The notes beneath the pieces are model-generated. The model was not told where the DNA came from. It saw only the letters and a list, made by a program, of their open reading frames with translations, and made no database searches. The position numbers and the translations under genes are program-made. 44,831 bases of DNA, taken from Planctomycetaceae bacterium (GTDB lineage Bacteria; Planctomycetota; Planctomycetia; Pirellulales; UBA1268). Shown here one piece after another: positions 1 through 8,247 of the stretch. The stretch covers positions 1-44,831 of the forward strand of contig CANHCU010000017.1 of NCBI GenBank assembly GCA_947459185.1, given 5' to 3'. Numbering within the stretch: position 1 is the stretch's first letter; every line of letters begins with the position of its first letter.

Positions 1-180
1 CCAAACCGCTGGAGAGCAGTCTGCCGCCAAAGTGGAGCCTGCTGCAGCAGACGGTGTTTCCCTGCATTGTCGGCCAGGCACGTTGATGCAGTCAAGCAAA
101 GCCGCTCACTGGGCCCAACGGCTAGCGAGCGGTAAACTGCCTTGCGCTGACAGGATGTCATCCCGTTCGAAAGGCTCTGC
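1..180. other. Window edge, no clear gene
   Basis: No complete gene is visible here. In the third forward frame a reading frame open from the window edge ends at a TGA at 84-86, and its 27 residues could be the C-terminus of a gene cut off by the window. That is too short to support. A TAAACT box near 133-138 could be the -10 element for the hydrolase that starts at 181, but I see no good -35 partner. Confidence 0.3.
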
Positions 181-2583
181 ATGGATTGGACGCGGCCCGC
201 GGTATTGTTCGGTCTTGCGAGCCTGCTCGTCGTGGCGCCGGCATGGTGTCCGGATCGGTCTCCAACTTTGGCGCCCGCATGGTCCGACGAGGTCGAACTG
301 GCCGACGGCCGCGTGCTGCAGGGCCGGTTCGTGCTCTTGCCGGGGGTTGCGATCGCCCCCGAGGCCGAGGGCGGCACGAAACCATCCGGCGGAACGTCGA
401 TCCTGATGTGCGACGATGAGTTGACCCGCACCATGGTCTCGAAGCGGCGAGTGGTGAGAACAGCGCCGGGCCAGGGCGGCGGCGGCGAACGAATTCGCAT
501 CCCGCAACGCATTCCCGAGAACGGCCGCCGCGTGGTCGGTGTCGGTCAGATTCTGGGGGCCACACCATTCGACGAATATGGCCGCCGCATCCTCTCGCTC
601 AACACCGCCGGCGGCCGGCTCGACATCGTGCAGGGGATCACGCAAATCGCCGCCCGCTGGTCGAGCGTCGAGGGGATTCTCACGGAGCGACCCAATCTTC
701 TCGACATGCGGATCGCGACCTCATCGATCCCTCGGCAGTTGCTCAAGCAGGTGATCGACCAGCATCTCGACCGCACGAACCCCGATGATCGGCTGCGGGT
801 CGTGCGGCTGTTCCTACAGGCGGAGCGATACGACGACGCCAAGCAGGAGCTCGACGAGATCCTCCGGGATTTTCCCGATCTCGCTGAACTGTCGCAGCAG
901 CGGAAAGACCTGGCCTCGCTCGCCGCCGCCAAACTGCTCGACGAGGTGCTCCTCCGCGGCCGCGTAGGACAGGATCGGCTGGCCCTCGACCTGCTGGAGC
1001 AATTCCCTGCCGACGATGCCGGGGGCGAGACGGTGGAGGCGGTTCGTGAAGCCCGCGATCGCTATCGCGAGCGGCAGGAGTCGGCCCGCGGAGTGATCGA
1101 GGCACTTCGCAGCCGCCTGGCACAACTCCGGGAGGAGGCGGATCGCCGCGAAACCTCGGAAATTGTCGATGAGATCGAGCAGGGGCTTACCTTTGCGTCG
1201 CTCGACCGGCTGGCGACGTTTGAACGGCTGGGCACCGACTCCGACACTCCGGCTGAAGCCGCCCTGGCGATGGCGATCAACGGCTGGCTGCAGGGGGCGT
1301 CGAGTGCCGACCGCAACCTCAAGCTCGCCGTGTCAGCCGTACGGGTGCGATCGCTTGTCGGCGACTACCTCCGTGCGACGGACCGAACCCAGCGCGACCA
1401 GATCCACGCGAGACTTGAGCAGGAGGAGGCCTTCGACGCCCCGACCGTCGCGGCGATCGCCCGCCAGATGCGGCCTCCCTTCACCCCACCAGCGGAGATC
1501 GCTCCAGGGCTGCACGAACTGGAGGTGCCGGGCCTGGAAGGGGAGGGGAGCTTTCGCTGTCTGGTGCAGTTGCCCCCTGAATATGATCCGCTCCGAAAGT
1601 ATCCGGCGGTCGTCTCGCTGCATGCAGCTTTGTCCACCCCGCAGAACCAGATCGATTGGTGGGCCGGCATGCCGGGCCCGGATGGCCAGCGTCGCGGCCA
1701 GGCGGCCCGCAGCGGCACGATCGTGATCGCCCCCGCGTGGGCCCGCGAACAGCAGACGGCCTACGAATATTCAGCGCGGGAGCACGCCGCCGTGCTCACC
1801 GCCCTCCGGGAGTCGCTGCGGCGGTTTGCGATCGACACCGATCGCGTTTTCCTCTCCGGCCACTCGATGGGAGGCGACGCCGCCTGGGACATCGCGCTGG
1901 CCCATCCCGATCTCTGGGCTGGACTGGTGGCGATCTCCCCTGCGGCTGGCAAGTATGTCAATCACTACTGGCACAATGCCCGTACGCTGCCCATCTATAT
2001 CGTGGGCGGTGAGCTCGATGCCGCCAGTTTCGGCCGCAACACGATGGACCTCGACCGCTACTTGGCCAAGGGCTTCGACACGACCTACGTGGAGTATCGC
2101 GGCCGTGGCCACGAGCACTTCTCCGAAGAGATCATGCGGATCTTCGATTGGATGGGCCGGCGGCAGCGGACGTTCTTCCCGTCCACGATCGATGGCGTAT
2201 CGATGCGGCCCTGGGACCGCTTCTTCTGGTGGGTCGAGATGGAGCGGCCGCCGGCCCGCACGATGGTGCTGCCCTCGCAGTGGCCGCCTCCCCCGGGCAT
2301 CCGGCCGTTTTCGATCGAGGCCAAGACGATGCCGGCCAACAGTGTGCCGGCGAGCATGCTCTCGGTGCACTGCGGCGCCGACCGCGTGCGGATCTGGCTC
2401 TCGCCGGAGTTGGTCGATTTCTCGCGACCGCTCACCGTCACGCTTGATGGCCGGAAGCTCTGGAAGGATCCGGTCGTTCCCGACAAACGGCTGTTGCTTG
2501 AAGACATGCGGCTGCGCGCCGACCGCCAGCATCCCTTCTGGGCGGTGATCGACTGGGAGAAGCGGCCGCAGGCGGCGGATTGA
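181..2583 (+). CDS. Secreted alpha/beta hydrolase (esterase/peptidase-like)
   Basis: An 800-residue protein with an N-terminal hydrophobic signal (about residues 8-23), so probably exported. Residues about 30-430 form a lineage-specific region with a DGRVLQGRF motif near the start and long helical stretches rich in Glu and Arg, resembling TPR-like repeats. The C-terminal half is an alpha/beta hydrolase: nucleophile elbow GHSMGG (Ser about 562), a probable acid in GGELD, and a probable catalytic His in RGRGHEHF. This resembles the prolyl-oligopeptidase/feruloyl-esterase-like hydrolases that are common in planctomycetes. The substrate cannot be read from the sequence; a peptide or a polysaccharide ester is possible. 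The start at 181 is preceded by a weak AAGG. The stop lies 56 bp before the preferred aroG start, so the two may be cotranscribed. Confidence 0.8.
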   Translation: MDWTRPAVLFGLASLLVVAPAWCPDRSPTLAPAWSDEVELADGRVLQGRFVLLPGVAIAPEAEGGTKPSGGTSILMCDDELTRTMVSKRRVVRTAPGQGGGGERIRIPQRIPENGRRVVGVGQILGATPFDEYGRRILSLNTAGGRLDIVQGITQIAARWSSVEGILTERPNLLDMRIATSSIPRQLLKQVIDQHLDRTNPDDRLRVVRLFLQAERYDDAKQELDEILRDFPDLAELSQQRKDLASLAAAKLLDEVLLRGRVGQDRLALDLLEQFPADDAGGETVEAVREARDRYRERQESARGVIEALRSRLAQLREEADRRETSEIVDEIEQGLTFASLDRLATFERLGTDSDTPAEAALAMAINGWLQGASSADRNLKLAVSAVRVRSLVGDYLRATDRTQRDQIHARLEQEEAFDAPTVAAIARQMRPPFTPPAEIAPGLHELEVPGLEGEGSFRCLVQLPPEYDPLRKYPAVVSLHAALSTPQNQIDWWAGMPGPDGQRRGQAARSGTIVIAPAWAREQQTAYEYSAREHAAVLTALRESLRRFAIDTDRVFLSGHSMGGDAAWDIALAHPDLWAGLVAISPAAGKYVNHYWHNARTLPIYIVGGELDAASFGRNTMDLDRYLAKGFDTTYVEYRGRGHEHFSEEIMRIFDWMGRRQRTFFPSTIDGVSMRPWDRFFWWVEMERPPARTMVLPSQWPPPPGIRPFSIEAKTMPANSVPASMLSVHCGADRVRIWLSPELVDFSRPLTVTLDGRKLWKDPVVPDKRLLLEDMRLRADRQHPFWAVIDWEKRPQAAD

Positions 2584-2639
2584 GCGAGCCCTTCCATTTC
2601 AATAAAACCAGGATTTCAACGATCAGCGGCCAAGCACCC

Positions 2640-3707
2640 ATGAAGCCACACCCTTTCTCCACCGACGACGTCCGCATCGCCGAGATCAAGGAACTCTCGC
2701 CACCGGCACACCTGCTCCGCGAGTTTCCCTGCACCGACGCCATCAGTGAAGTCGTGTCGGCCACGCGGGCGCGGCTTCATGCGATCCTCAGCGGAGAGGA
2801 TGACCGTCTCGTCGTCGTGATCGGGCCCTGCTCGATCCACGATCCCGACGCGGCGGTGGACTATGCCCGCCGGCTCCGGGGCGAGCGGGAGCGGCTCGGG
2901 GCCGACCTCGAGATCGTGATGCGGGTCTACTTCGAGAAGCCGCGAACGACGGTCGGCTGGAAGGGGCTCATCAACGATCCCGATCTCGACGGCACGTTCC
3001 GGATCAACGAGGGGATCCGCGTCGCCCGCGAACTGCTCGTGGAGATCAACTCGCTCGGCCTGCCGGCCGGCTGCGAGTTTCTCGACATGATCACGCCGCA
3101 ATACATCGCCGACCTCGTGAGCTGGGGGGCCATCGGAGCCCGCACCACCGAGAGCCAGGTCCACCGCGAACTTGCCTCGGGGCTCTCCTGCCCCGTCGGT
3201 TTCAAGAACGGCACCGACGGCAACGTGCGGGTCGCGGCGGAGGCGGTGCTCGCCGCCCACCAGCCTCACCACTTCCTGTCGGTCACGAAGGGGGGCCATA
3301 CGGCGATCGTTTCGACGAAGGGCAACGACGACTGCCACATCATCCTCCGCGGTGGCAAGACGCCCAACTACGACGCCGCCAGCGTCGCAGCCGCCTGCGA
3401 GGAGCTTCTTCGCAACCGCCTCGCGGACCGGCTGATGATCGACGCCTCGCACGGCAACTCGTCCAAGCAGCACGAGCGGCAGCTGGCCGTGGCCCACGCC
3501 ATCGCCGACCAACTCGCGGCGGGCGAGGGCCGCATCGTGGGCGTCATGGTGGAGAGCAACCTTGTGGGCGGACGGCAGGATCTCGTGCCTGGGAAGCATC
3601 TCGCCCGCGGTCAGTCGATCACCGACGCATGCCTCGGCTGGGACGAGAGCGTGCAGCTTCTCGACCGGCTGGCGGCGGCAGTCCGCATCCGCCGCACATC
3701 GACGTGA
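2640..3707 (+). CDS. aroG: 3-deoxy-7-phosphoheptulonate synthase, class I (AroG type)
   Basis: DAHP synthase condenses phosphoenolpyruvate with erythrose 4-phosphate, the first step of the shikimate pathway, in the cytoplasm. The 355-residue product matches the E. coli AroG/F/H family over its full length: DVRIAEIKELSPPAHLL near the N-terminus, VVVIGPCSIHDP with the metal-binding Cys64, MRVYFEKPRTTVGWKG, GARTTESQVHRELASGLS, KNGTDG, and DASHGNSSKQ near the end. The ATG at 2640 was chosen because homology begins there. An in-frame start at 2580, overlapping the upstream stop, would add 20 residues that do not look like the family. The N-terminal extension that carries feedback control in this family is present, so inhibition by an aromatic amino acid is likely, but I cannot say which one. 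Confidence 0.96.
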   Translation: MKPHPFSTDDVRIAEIKELSPPAHLLREFPCTDAISEVVSATRARLHAILSGEDDRLVVVIGPCSIHDPDAAVDYARRLRGERERLGADLEIVMRVYFEKPRTTVGWKGLINDPDLDGTFRINEGIRVARELLVEINSLGLPAGCEFLDMITPQYIADLVSWGAIGARTTESQVHRELASGLSCPVGFKNGTDGNVRVAAEAVLAAHQPHHFLSVTKGGHTAIVSTKGNDDCHIILRGGKTPNYDAASVAAACEELLRNRLADRLMIDASHGNSSKQHERQLAVAHAIADQLAAGEGRIVGVMVESNLVGGRQDLVPGKHLARGQSITDACLGWDESVQLLDRLAAAVRIRRTST

Positions 3708-3732
3708 CCACCTCATGCGGTGCACGAACGGC

Positions 3733-5772
3733 CTACTGCGGCGGGGTGACCGGCCGACGGGCCAACTCTGGCTCCTGCTGGCTCCGCGGCAGCGTAACGC
3801 CCGTGATGTACCAGCCGTCGGGCAGGGATTGCATCCCCACGCCCGCCGTGCCGAAATACCGTCGCACCAACTCAAAATCGGGAAGCGTGCTGCCGTCCAG
3901 CCGCTGCGTCCGCACGGTGCCGGGCTTGCCGTCGCCGAGGATGCCGTTGAGAACCTGCCCCGTCAGACTCTTCGACTTGGGCATCGAGCCTTGACGCAGC
4001 ATCTCATAGGCGGGCCGGATCGCCTCATCCTCCCGGGTAAACGACCGAGTGGCCGCCTTGCCCGGCAACAGTCTGTTCAGTTCCGTGGCCACCTGACCGT
4101 AGTCGGCAGCCGAACCGAGCGACTCGATGTCGCCCTTCGTGGCCAGCACGCGTTCGAGGATGTCGCGGTGCGAGGCTACGAACAGGTGCCCGTGGGCCAC
4201 GGTCACCACCGAGTGTGGCAGGAGTTTCTCCTCGCGGTCGCGGAGTTTCGTGCGGCGGCGTTGGGAGTCGTCGTCGTGATCGGCATGGGGCACGGCGCCG
4301 CCAGGCAATTCCACCTCGAGTTGCGGAATCGCCATCGACCGATCGATGAGTTCCCAGGCTACGTTGCCCTGCACATCGATCTTGGCCATGTCGGGGTCGA
4401 TCGACATGCTTTTGGCCACAGTAGCGGCGACTCGTTCGGGATTGACAGCCTCGACAGCAATCACGATCCGCTCGCTGTCGGTGCCGATCGGCGTGGCATG
4501 GTCGGTGATGAGCGTCACGCGGCTGCCCAGACAGGCGACGAGATCCTTTTCCAGGTCGATCTGCGGACCATCCGGATCCTCCTTCACGGAGGCGATCACG
4601 TCGTCATAAACACCCTTCTCGCCGACGACATCGTCCACCAGCGATTCGACGGTGACGAAGGCATTGCGGATATCAAACTGCAGTGATGTCCAGCCCGAGA
4701 CATTCCGCGGCACCCACGGCTGCGGGCCGATCGCCTCGACATCAGGGAACTGCAGCATGCGGGCGGCAAGACCGAACCGATCAGCCGCGAACGGCTGCCG
4801 GCCAGGGAGCGGCGGAGCATAGACCATCGTGTGATGCCGCAGTGCATGGCCTCCCTCGTCGAACACGACGACGCCACCGGCGGCCTTCACGGCATCGAAG
4901 CCTTGCCGGCTGAGGATCGCCACGTAATCGGGCCCCTTCCGCTTTTCCCGCGGCGGGTTGGTGGCCTGATACGCCTTGGCAAACGGGAGCGGATCGACAT
5001 ACCAGCGAACCGCGGCAGCCGTCGCCGGCACCTGGTTCTGGCAACGGCCCATGACGGTGCCAAAGGCCGGCAGCCCCCCCACGCAGTCGCCGCGGCCCTG
5101 TCCGAGCGTGCTGATTACCTGCGTGACGAGCGAGGAGTCGTCGCCGACGATGAGCGTGCTGCCGGAAAGCGCGAAGGCGACCCGCTGCTCGCCGGACCGC
5201 CCTGAGTTTTCGGAAACGGGCAACTGGTAGATGGTCAGCGGACCGCCACCATTGACGGCGACCTTCGTGCCCTTCTGCTCGACCATTCGCTGGTTCATTT
5301 TTTCAACGAGGCCGCGAGCCTCGGCATCGTGGCCAGTCACGTCCACCAGCACGACGGTCGCCAGCTTGCCTGTCGGCGACTCGACGGCGCCGAGCGCATA
5401 CTCTCCACCGGCGACCTCCAGCAGATCGTCGAGCGTGAGGCCGAGCCGGCCGAGGCGACCGCTGTTGGAGCTTTCGAGCTGCTTGCGAACGCTCTCGATA
5501 AACGGCTTCATGCTCGGGTCTTTGAGCAGGAGCCCGTACTGCGTGCGATTGAAACGCTGGCGGAATTCGGGGCCGTGGGAGATGCTCACCCAGCCTCTGG
5601 TCGTGGCGGGAAAGATCTTCTCACTCGGTGGAAAAGCTCCGTCGGCGGAGGCTACGCCAGCGGGCCCGATCAGGCCCGACAGGACCGCGCCAAGCGTGAC
5701 AGCCACGGCAGCCGTGACCCGCTTGATACGGTGGGAGGGGCGGATCGGGTGATGGCAACGGGTTCCGTCCAC
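3733..5772 (-). CDS. Large secreted protein of unknown function
   Basis: A 679-residue protein that I do not recognise as a named family. The GTG at 5772 was chosen because AAGGAG lies 7 nt upstream and the product then begins with a basic stretch and a signal peptide (VTAAVAVTLGAVLSG, then an Ala-rich cleavage region near ASADG). The mature part begins with TTRGWVSISHGPEFRQRFN and has a planctomycete look. It contains repeated segments on the theme of LVVGDDSSLVTQV and GHLFVASHRDILERVL, reminiscent of large planctomycete proteins that carry two related halves. No catalytic motif is obvious, and the C-terminus ends in an unstructured Pro/Arg-rich tail. It is probably periplasmic or surface-exposed. 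The gene is separated from the upstream membrane-protein gene by about 180 bp that hold two small hairpins, so it is probably its own unit. Confidence 0.7.
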   Translation of the reverse strand: MDGTRCHHPIRPSHRIKRVTAAVAVTLGAVLSGLIGPAGVASADGAFPPSEKIFPATTRGWVSISHGPEFRQRFNRTQYGLLLKDPSMKPFIESVRKQLESSNSGRLGRLGLTLDDLLEVAGGEYALGAVESPTGKLATVVLVDVTGHDAEARGLVEKMNQRMVEQKGTKVAVNGGGPLTIYQLPVSENSGRSGEQRVAFALSGSTLIVGDDSSLVTQVISTLGQGRGDCVGGLPAFGTVMGRCQNQVPATAAAVRWYVDPLPFAKAYQATNPPREKRKGPDYVAILSRQGFDAVKAAGGVVVFDEGGHALRHHTMVYAPPLPGRQPFAADRFGLAARMLQFPDVEAIGPQPWVPRNVSGWTSLQFDIRNAFVTVESLVDDVVGEKGVYDDVIASVKEDPDGPQIDLEKDLVACLGSRVTLITDHATPIGTDSERIVIAVEAVNPERVAATVAKSMSIDPDMAKIDVQGNVAWELIDRSMAIPQLEVELPGGAVPHADHDDDSQRRRTKLRDREEKLLPHSVVTVAHGHLFVASHRDILERVLATKGDIESLGSAADYGQVATELNRLLPGKAATRSFTREDEAIRPAYEMLRQGSMPKSKSLTGQVLNGILGDGKPGTVRTQRLDGSTLPDFELVRRYFGTAGVGMQSLPDGWYITGVTLPRSQQEPELARRPVTPPQ

Positions 5773-5865
5773 AAAAACACTCCTTACGAGTTTGCACAGC
5801 CAGCGTTTGCAGGGCGCAGTGGCGCAATCAGCACAATCGGCACGACTCTTTTCTATCGTGCTTCT

Positions 5866-5901
5866 GGGGACGATTTCTCGACCCCAACCGCGAAGTTTCG
5901 C
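5866..5901 (-). terminator. Two short hairpins between minus-strand genes
   Basis: An inverted repeat GGGGACGA/TCGACCCC with one mismatch spans 5866-5885, followed by the palindrome GCGAAGTTTCGC at 5890-5901. They lie after the stop of the membrane-protein gene that ends at 5951 and before the GTG at 5772. This placement fits a terminator, but there is no T-tract, so the call rests on position and symmetry only. Confidence 0.35.
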
Positions 5902-5950
5902 AGGATGTTCGTGTTTCGGGCAATACAAAGTCCGTCACGAGGCCACCCAG

Positions 5951-7363
5951 TCAACTGCCTCGAAGGCGTTGCAGCAGGGGCGACGCGAGACTGGGGGGAA
6001 TGGGCGAAGTCGGTCTCGCCGGCCGGCGATCGGAGAGCACGTCATTCGCGGTGATGGAGAGGATGCCAACCACGAGGACCACCATGATGGCGAGTGCGGC
6101 GGCGAACGTCGTCTCCCGCGAGGCCCGCACGATCGTTCCGAACCAGACGATAGCCGTGACCACGGCCGCTGCCACCGCCAGTCCGAGGACGATGCCCAGC
6201 GGCAGCCTGGCAGCGGCAGGCGTCGGCAACGACAGCACCGCGCACACGAGCACTGGCCAGCCCAGCACCGCCGCCTGTGTGAGGGAGACGCCTCCGGCAA
6301 ACCGTACGGGGCCAACTCGCGGTGCCCAGAGGCCCGGCCGCCATGCTGCGCTGCTTCGACGGGCGCGAGGCGTCGTACGGAAGAGACGGTCCCAGTCCCT
6401 CGCCCCAGCCATCCCATCCTGGAGCGTCGCCTGCGGCACGGCGAGACCGATGAACCACGCCGCCGTGAACAGTGCCCATGCCACGGCTGCCCGCTGGAAC
6501 TGCACGAGTTGCTCCCACTGACCCTGCAGGCCAACGTGATCATGCCCGCCTCCGGAACCGGGATCGACCGCTGGCTCGAGCACGAGCCAGCCGGCCATGG
6601 CCGCCAGCGCCGCGACCATCGCCAGCCTGGTCATCGTCTGCCGCAGCAGGCCGTTGGCAGGGAGGGCGTCGACGTGCAGCACGTCGGCGCCGGCGACCTG
6701 CGCGGCTCGAGGTGTCCCCGGCAGAAGCGTCTCCCTCGCCGCTCGTTGCGATCGCGACCATGCCCAGCCCAGGCCGCCGAGGAGCAGCCACGCCACCCCA
6801 CCGCCGGCGCCACTTCCACCCAGCACCGCTGCGAGCCCGCTTCCGGCGGCCGCACTTGCCGCGGCAAGCAGGAGCGTGAGGCTCGCAGCGTCGGCAGCCG
6901 TGGCGCCGCCGGCAAGCCTGCCGGCGACCGTCGTGACGGCGGCCAACAGGGCACCGGTCGTCGCCGCGGCGAGCATTCCAAAAGAATCCAAGCCAAACGA
7001 GGCGGGCCAACCGCCGCCGGCGAGCATGCTGAGTAGCATGCCGACGAGCGGCCAGGCGGCTCGCTCGCAGGCCCACGCGCACCCCCAGAGGAACTGCCGT
7101 CCGCGGTCCGCCGGAAGACAGACAGCCAGCGGGATATCCCCGATCGCCGCCACGCCCAACACGGCCGTTGCCAGCATGGCGATGCCGCCGTCCGCTGCGG
7201 CGCGCGTGGAGCACCACCATCCCAGCCAGCACCCGATGGCCAGGGTGATCCAAGACGTAGGCCGCCGTCGGTCGATGCTGACGGCGATTCCCAGCATGGC
7301 CAGCCCTGCCCGCCAGGACGGTGGCATCAACAAACGCACGTTGGAGCGGAACGCATGGGACAT
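5951..7363 (-). CDS. Multi-pass membrane protein of unknown function
   Basis: A 470-residue, very Ala/Gly/Leu/Trp-rich protein with roughly ten predicted membrane spans spread over its whole length, for example PSWRAGLAMLGIAVSI near the N-terminus and ALAIMVVLVVGILSI near the C-terminus. I do not recognise the family. The ATG at 7363 was preferred because GGTGG sits a few bases upstream; a GTG at 7381 in the same frame would add six residues. A hydrophilic loop rich in Arg (about residues 320-350) lies in the C-terminal third. It is divergent from the phosphopantetheinyl transferase gene, with a gap of about 90 bp that must hold both promoters. The alternative, that this is a shadow of a plus-strand frame, is unlikely because the hydrophobic pattern is regular. 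Confidence 0.65.
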   Translation of the reverse strand: MSHAFRSNVRLLMPPSWRAGLAMLGIAVSIDRRRPTSWITLAIGCWLGWWCSTRAAADGGIAMLATAVLGVAAIGDIPLAVCLPADRGRQFLWGCAWACERAAWPLVGMLLSMLAGGGWPASFGLDSFGMLAAATTGALLAAVTTVAGRLAGGATAADAASLTLLLAAASAAAGSGLAAVLGGSGAGGGVAWLLLGGLGWAWSRSQRAARETLLPGTPRAAQVAGADVLHVDALPANGLLRQTMTRLAMVAALAAMAGWLVLEPAVDPGSGGGHDHVGLQGQWEQLVQFQRAAVAWALFTAAWFIGLAVPQATLQDGMAGARDWDRLFRTTPRARRSSAAWRPGLWAPRVGPVRFAGGVSLTQAAVLGWPVLVCAVLSLPTPAAARLPLGIVLGLAVAAAVVTAIVWFGTIVRASRETTFAAALAIMVVLVVGILSITANDVLSDRRPARPTSPIPPSLASPLLQRLRGS

Positions 7364-7437
7364 GAAGCCACCACGATACACCCTTCACGAGCCGCCGCCG
7401 ACAGGTGCCTCCGGCCGGACGAGCGACGGGTCGAGGG

Positions 7438-7443
7438 TACAAT
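7438..7443 (+). promoter_or_regulatory. Candidate -10 box of the phosphopantetheinyl transferase gene
   Basis: TACAAT matches the sigma-70 -10 consensus in five of six positions. If used, transcription would begin around 7450, so the ATG at 7442 inside the box could not be the start and the ATG at 7454 would be. I see no strong -35 box. Confidence 0.35.
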
Positions 7444-7453
7444 GGTGGGATTC

Positions 7454-8224
7454 ATGCCACCTTTTTCATCCGACAGCATCCCGTGGGCAATCGCAAGTGG
7501 CCCGACGGCGTTGCCCCCAGGCGATCTGCACCTGTGGCTGGCTGACCGTGACGTGTGGACGAATCATCCCTGGGACTCTGTGCTGTCGGCCGAGGAACTC
7601 GCCCGCACCTCGCGATACCGGTACGCGGTCGATCGCGATCGCGCCCGCACAGGCCGTGGCCTGCTGCGTCGACTGCTGGGAAGGTATCTCGGCATGTCGC
7701 CTGCGGACGTGGCGATCGAGAGAGGCGAGTTTGGCAAACCACAACTCACCGGCGATTCCAACGACACGGCGATCGCGTTCAATGCGTCAGGCTCCGCACA
7801 CCTCGCGCTCTTCGCGTTCGCGAGGGGCGCCGCGGTGGGCGTCGATATCGAAGCGTTCGCCGCCACGCCAGGAGCACCTGGAAAAGCTCTGCCCTCACCA
7901 CGCGACATACGATCTATGACCACACGGTTTGCGGCCGACGAGGCTGCCCTGATCCGCGGGCTCCCCGAGGCGGATGCTGCGGCCGCGTTCCTGCGGCTCT
8001 GGACCTGCAAGGAGGCCTGCCTCAAGTGCCGCGGTACCGGCCTCCAGACGCCGCTCGATGAGATTCGGATCGAGTTGCTCGACGACACGCGGGCGATCGG
8101 ACTCCTGGGAACCGAACGCTTCGCGATCCGCACGTTCGCCCCGTTCACCGGAGCGACCGTGGCCGTCGCGATGGTGGGCAACGTCATGCCCGAGCCACGT
8201 TGCTGGACGCTGGCTCGCCAATAG
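7454..8224 (+). CDS. 4'-phosphopantetheinyl transferase, Sfp type
   Basis: This enzyme moves the phosphopantetheine arm of coenzyme A onto a serine of an acyl or peptidyl carrier protein. The 256-residue length fits Sfp-type enzymes. Visible motifs are GVDIE (metal-binding Asp131 and Glu133) and FLRLWTCKEACLK (Trp183, Lys186, Glu187). The usual N-x-S-H-S motif appears as NASGS (Asn110), so the histidine that contacts the coenzyme A phosphate in Sfp is replaced by glycine. The start at 7454 is supported by a GGTGGGA just upstream and by a TACAAT box that overlaps the alternative ATG at 7442. No polyketide, peptide synthetase or fatty-acid gene lies next to it, so it may serve as a general enzyme for the cell. 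It is not in an obvious operon; the next gene downstream is on the other strand. Confidence 0.85.
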   Translation: MPPFSSDSIPWAIASGPTALPPGDLHLWLADRDVWTNHPWDSVLSAEELARTSRYRYAVDRDRARTGRGLLRRLLGRYLGMSPADVAIERGEFGKPQLTGDSNDTAIAFNASGSAHLALFAFARGAAVGVDIEAFAATPGAPGKALPSPRDIRSMTTRFAADEAALIRGLPEADAAAAFLRLWTCKEACLKCRGTGLQTPLDEIRIELLDDTRAIGLLGTERFAIRTFAPFTGATVAVAMVGNVMPEPRCWTLARQ

Positions 8225-8247
8225 TCGTTCTCGGCTCCCGCGTGTCC

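Noticed and set aside
3562..4686. Plus-strand frame opposite the secreted protein gene
   Set aside because: It is a shadow of the minus-strand gene; its sequence is low in structure and matches no family.
5792..7036. Plus-strand protein of about 414 residues opposite the membrane protein
   Set aside because: Its composition (Arg, His and Gly runs) is that of an antisense frame of GC-rich DNA, and it shows no domain. The minus-strand membrane protein has regular hydrophobic helices.
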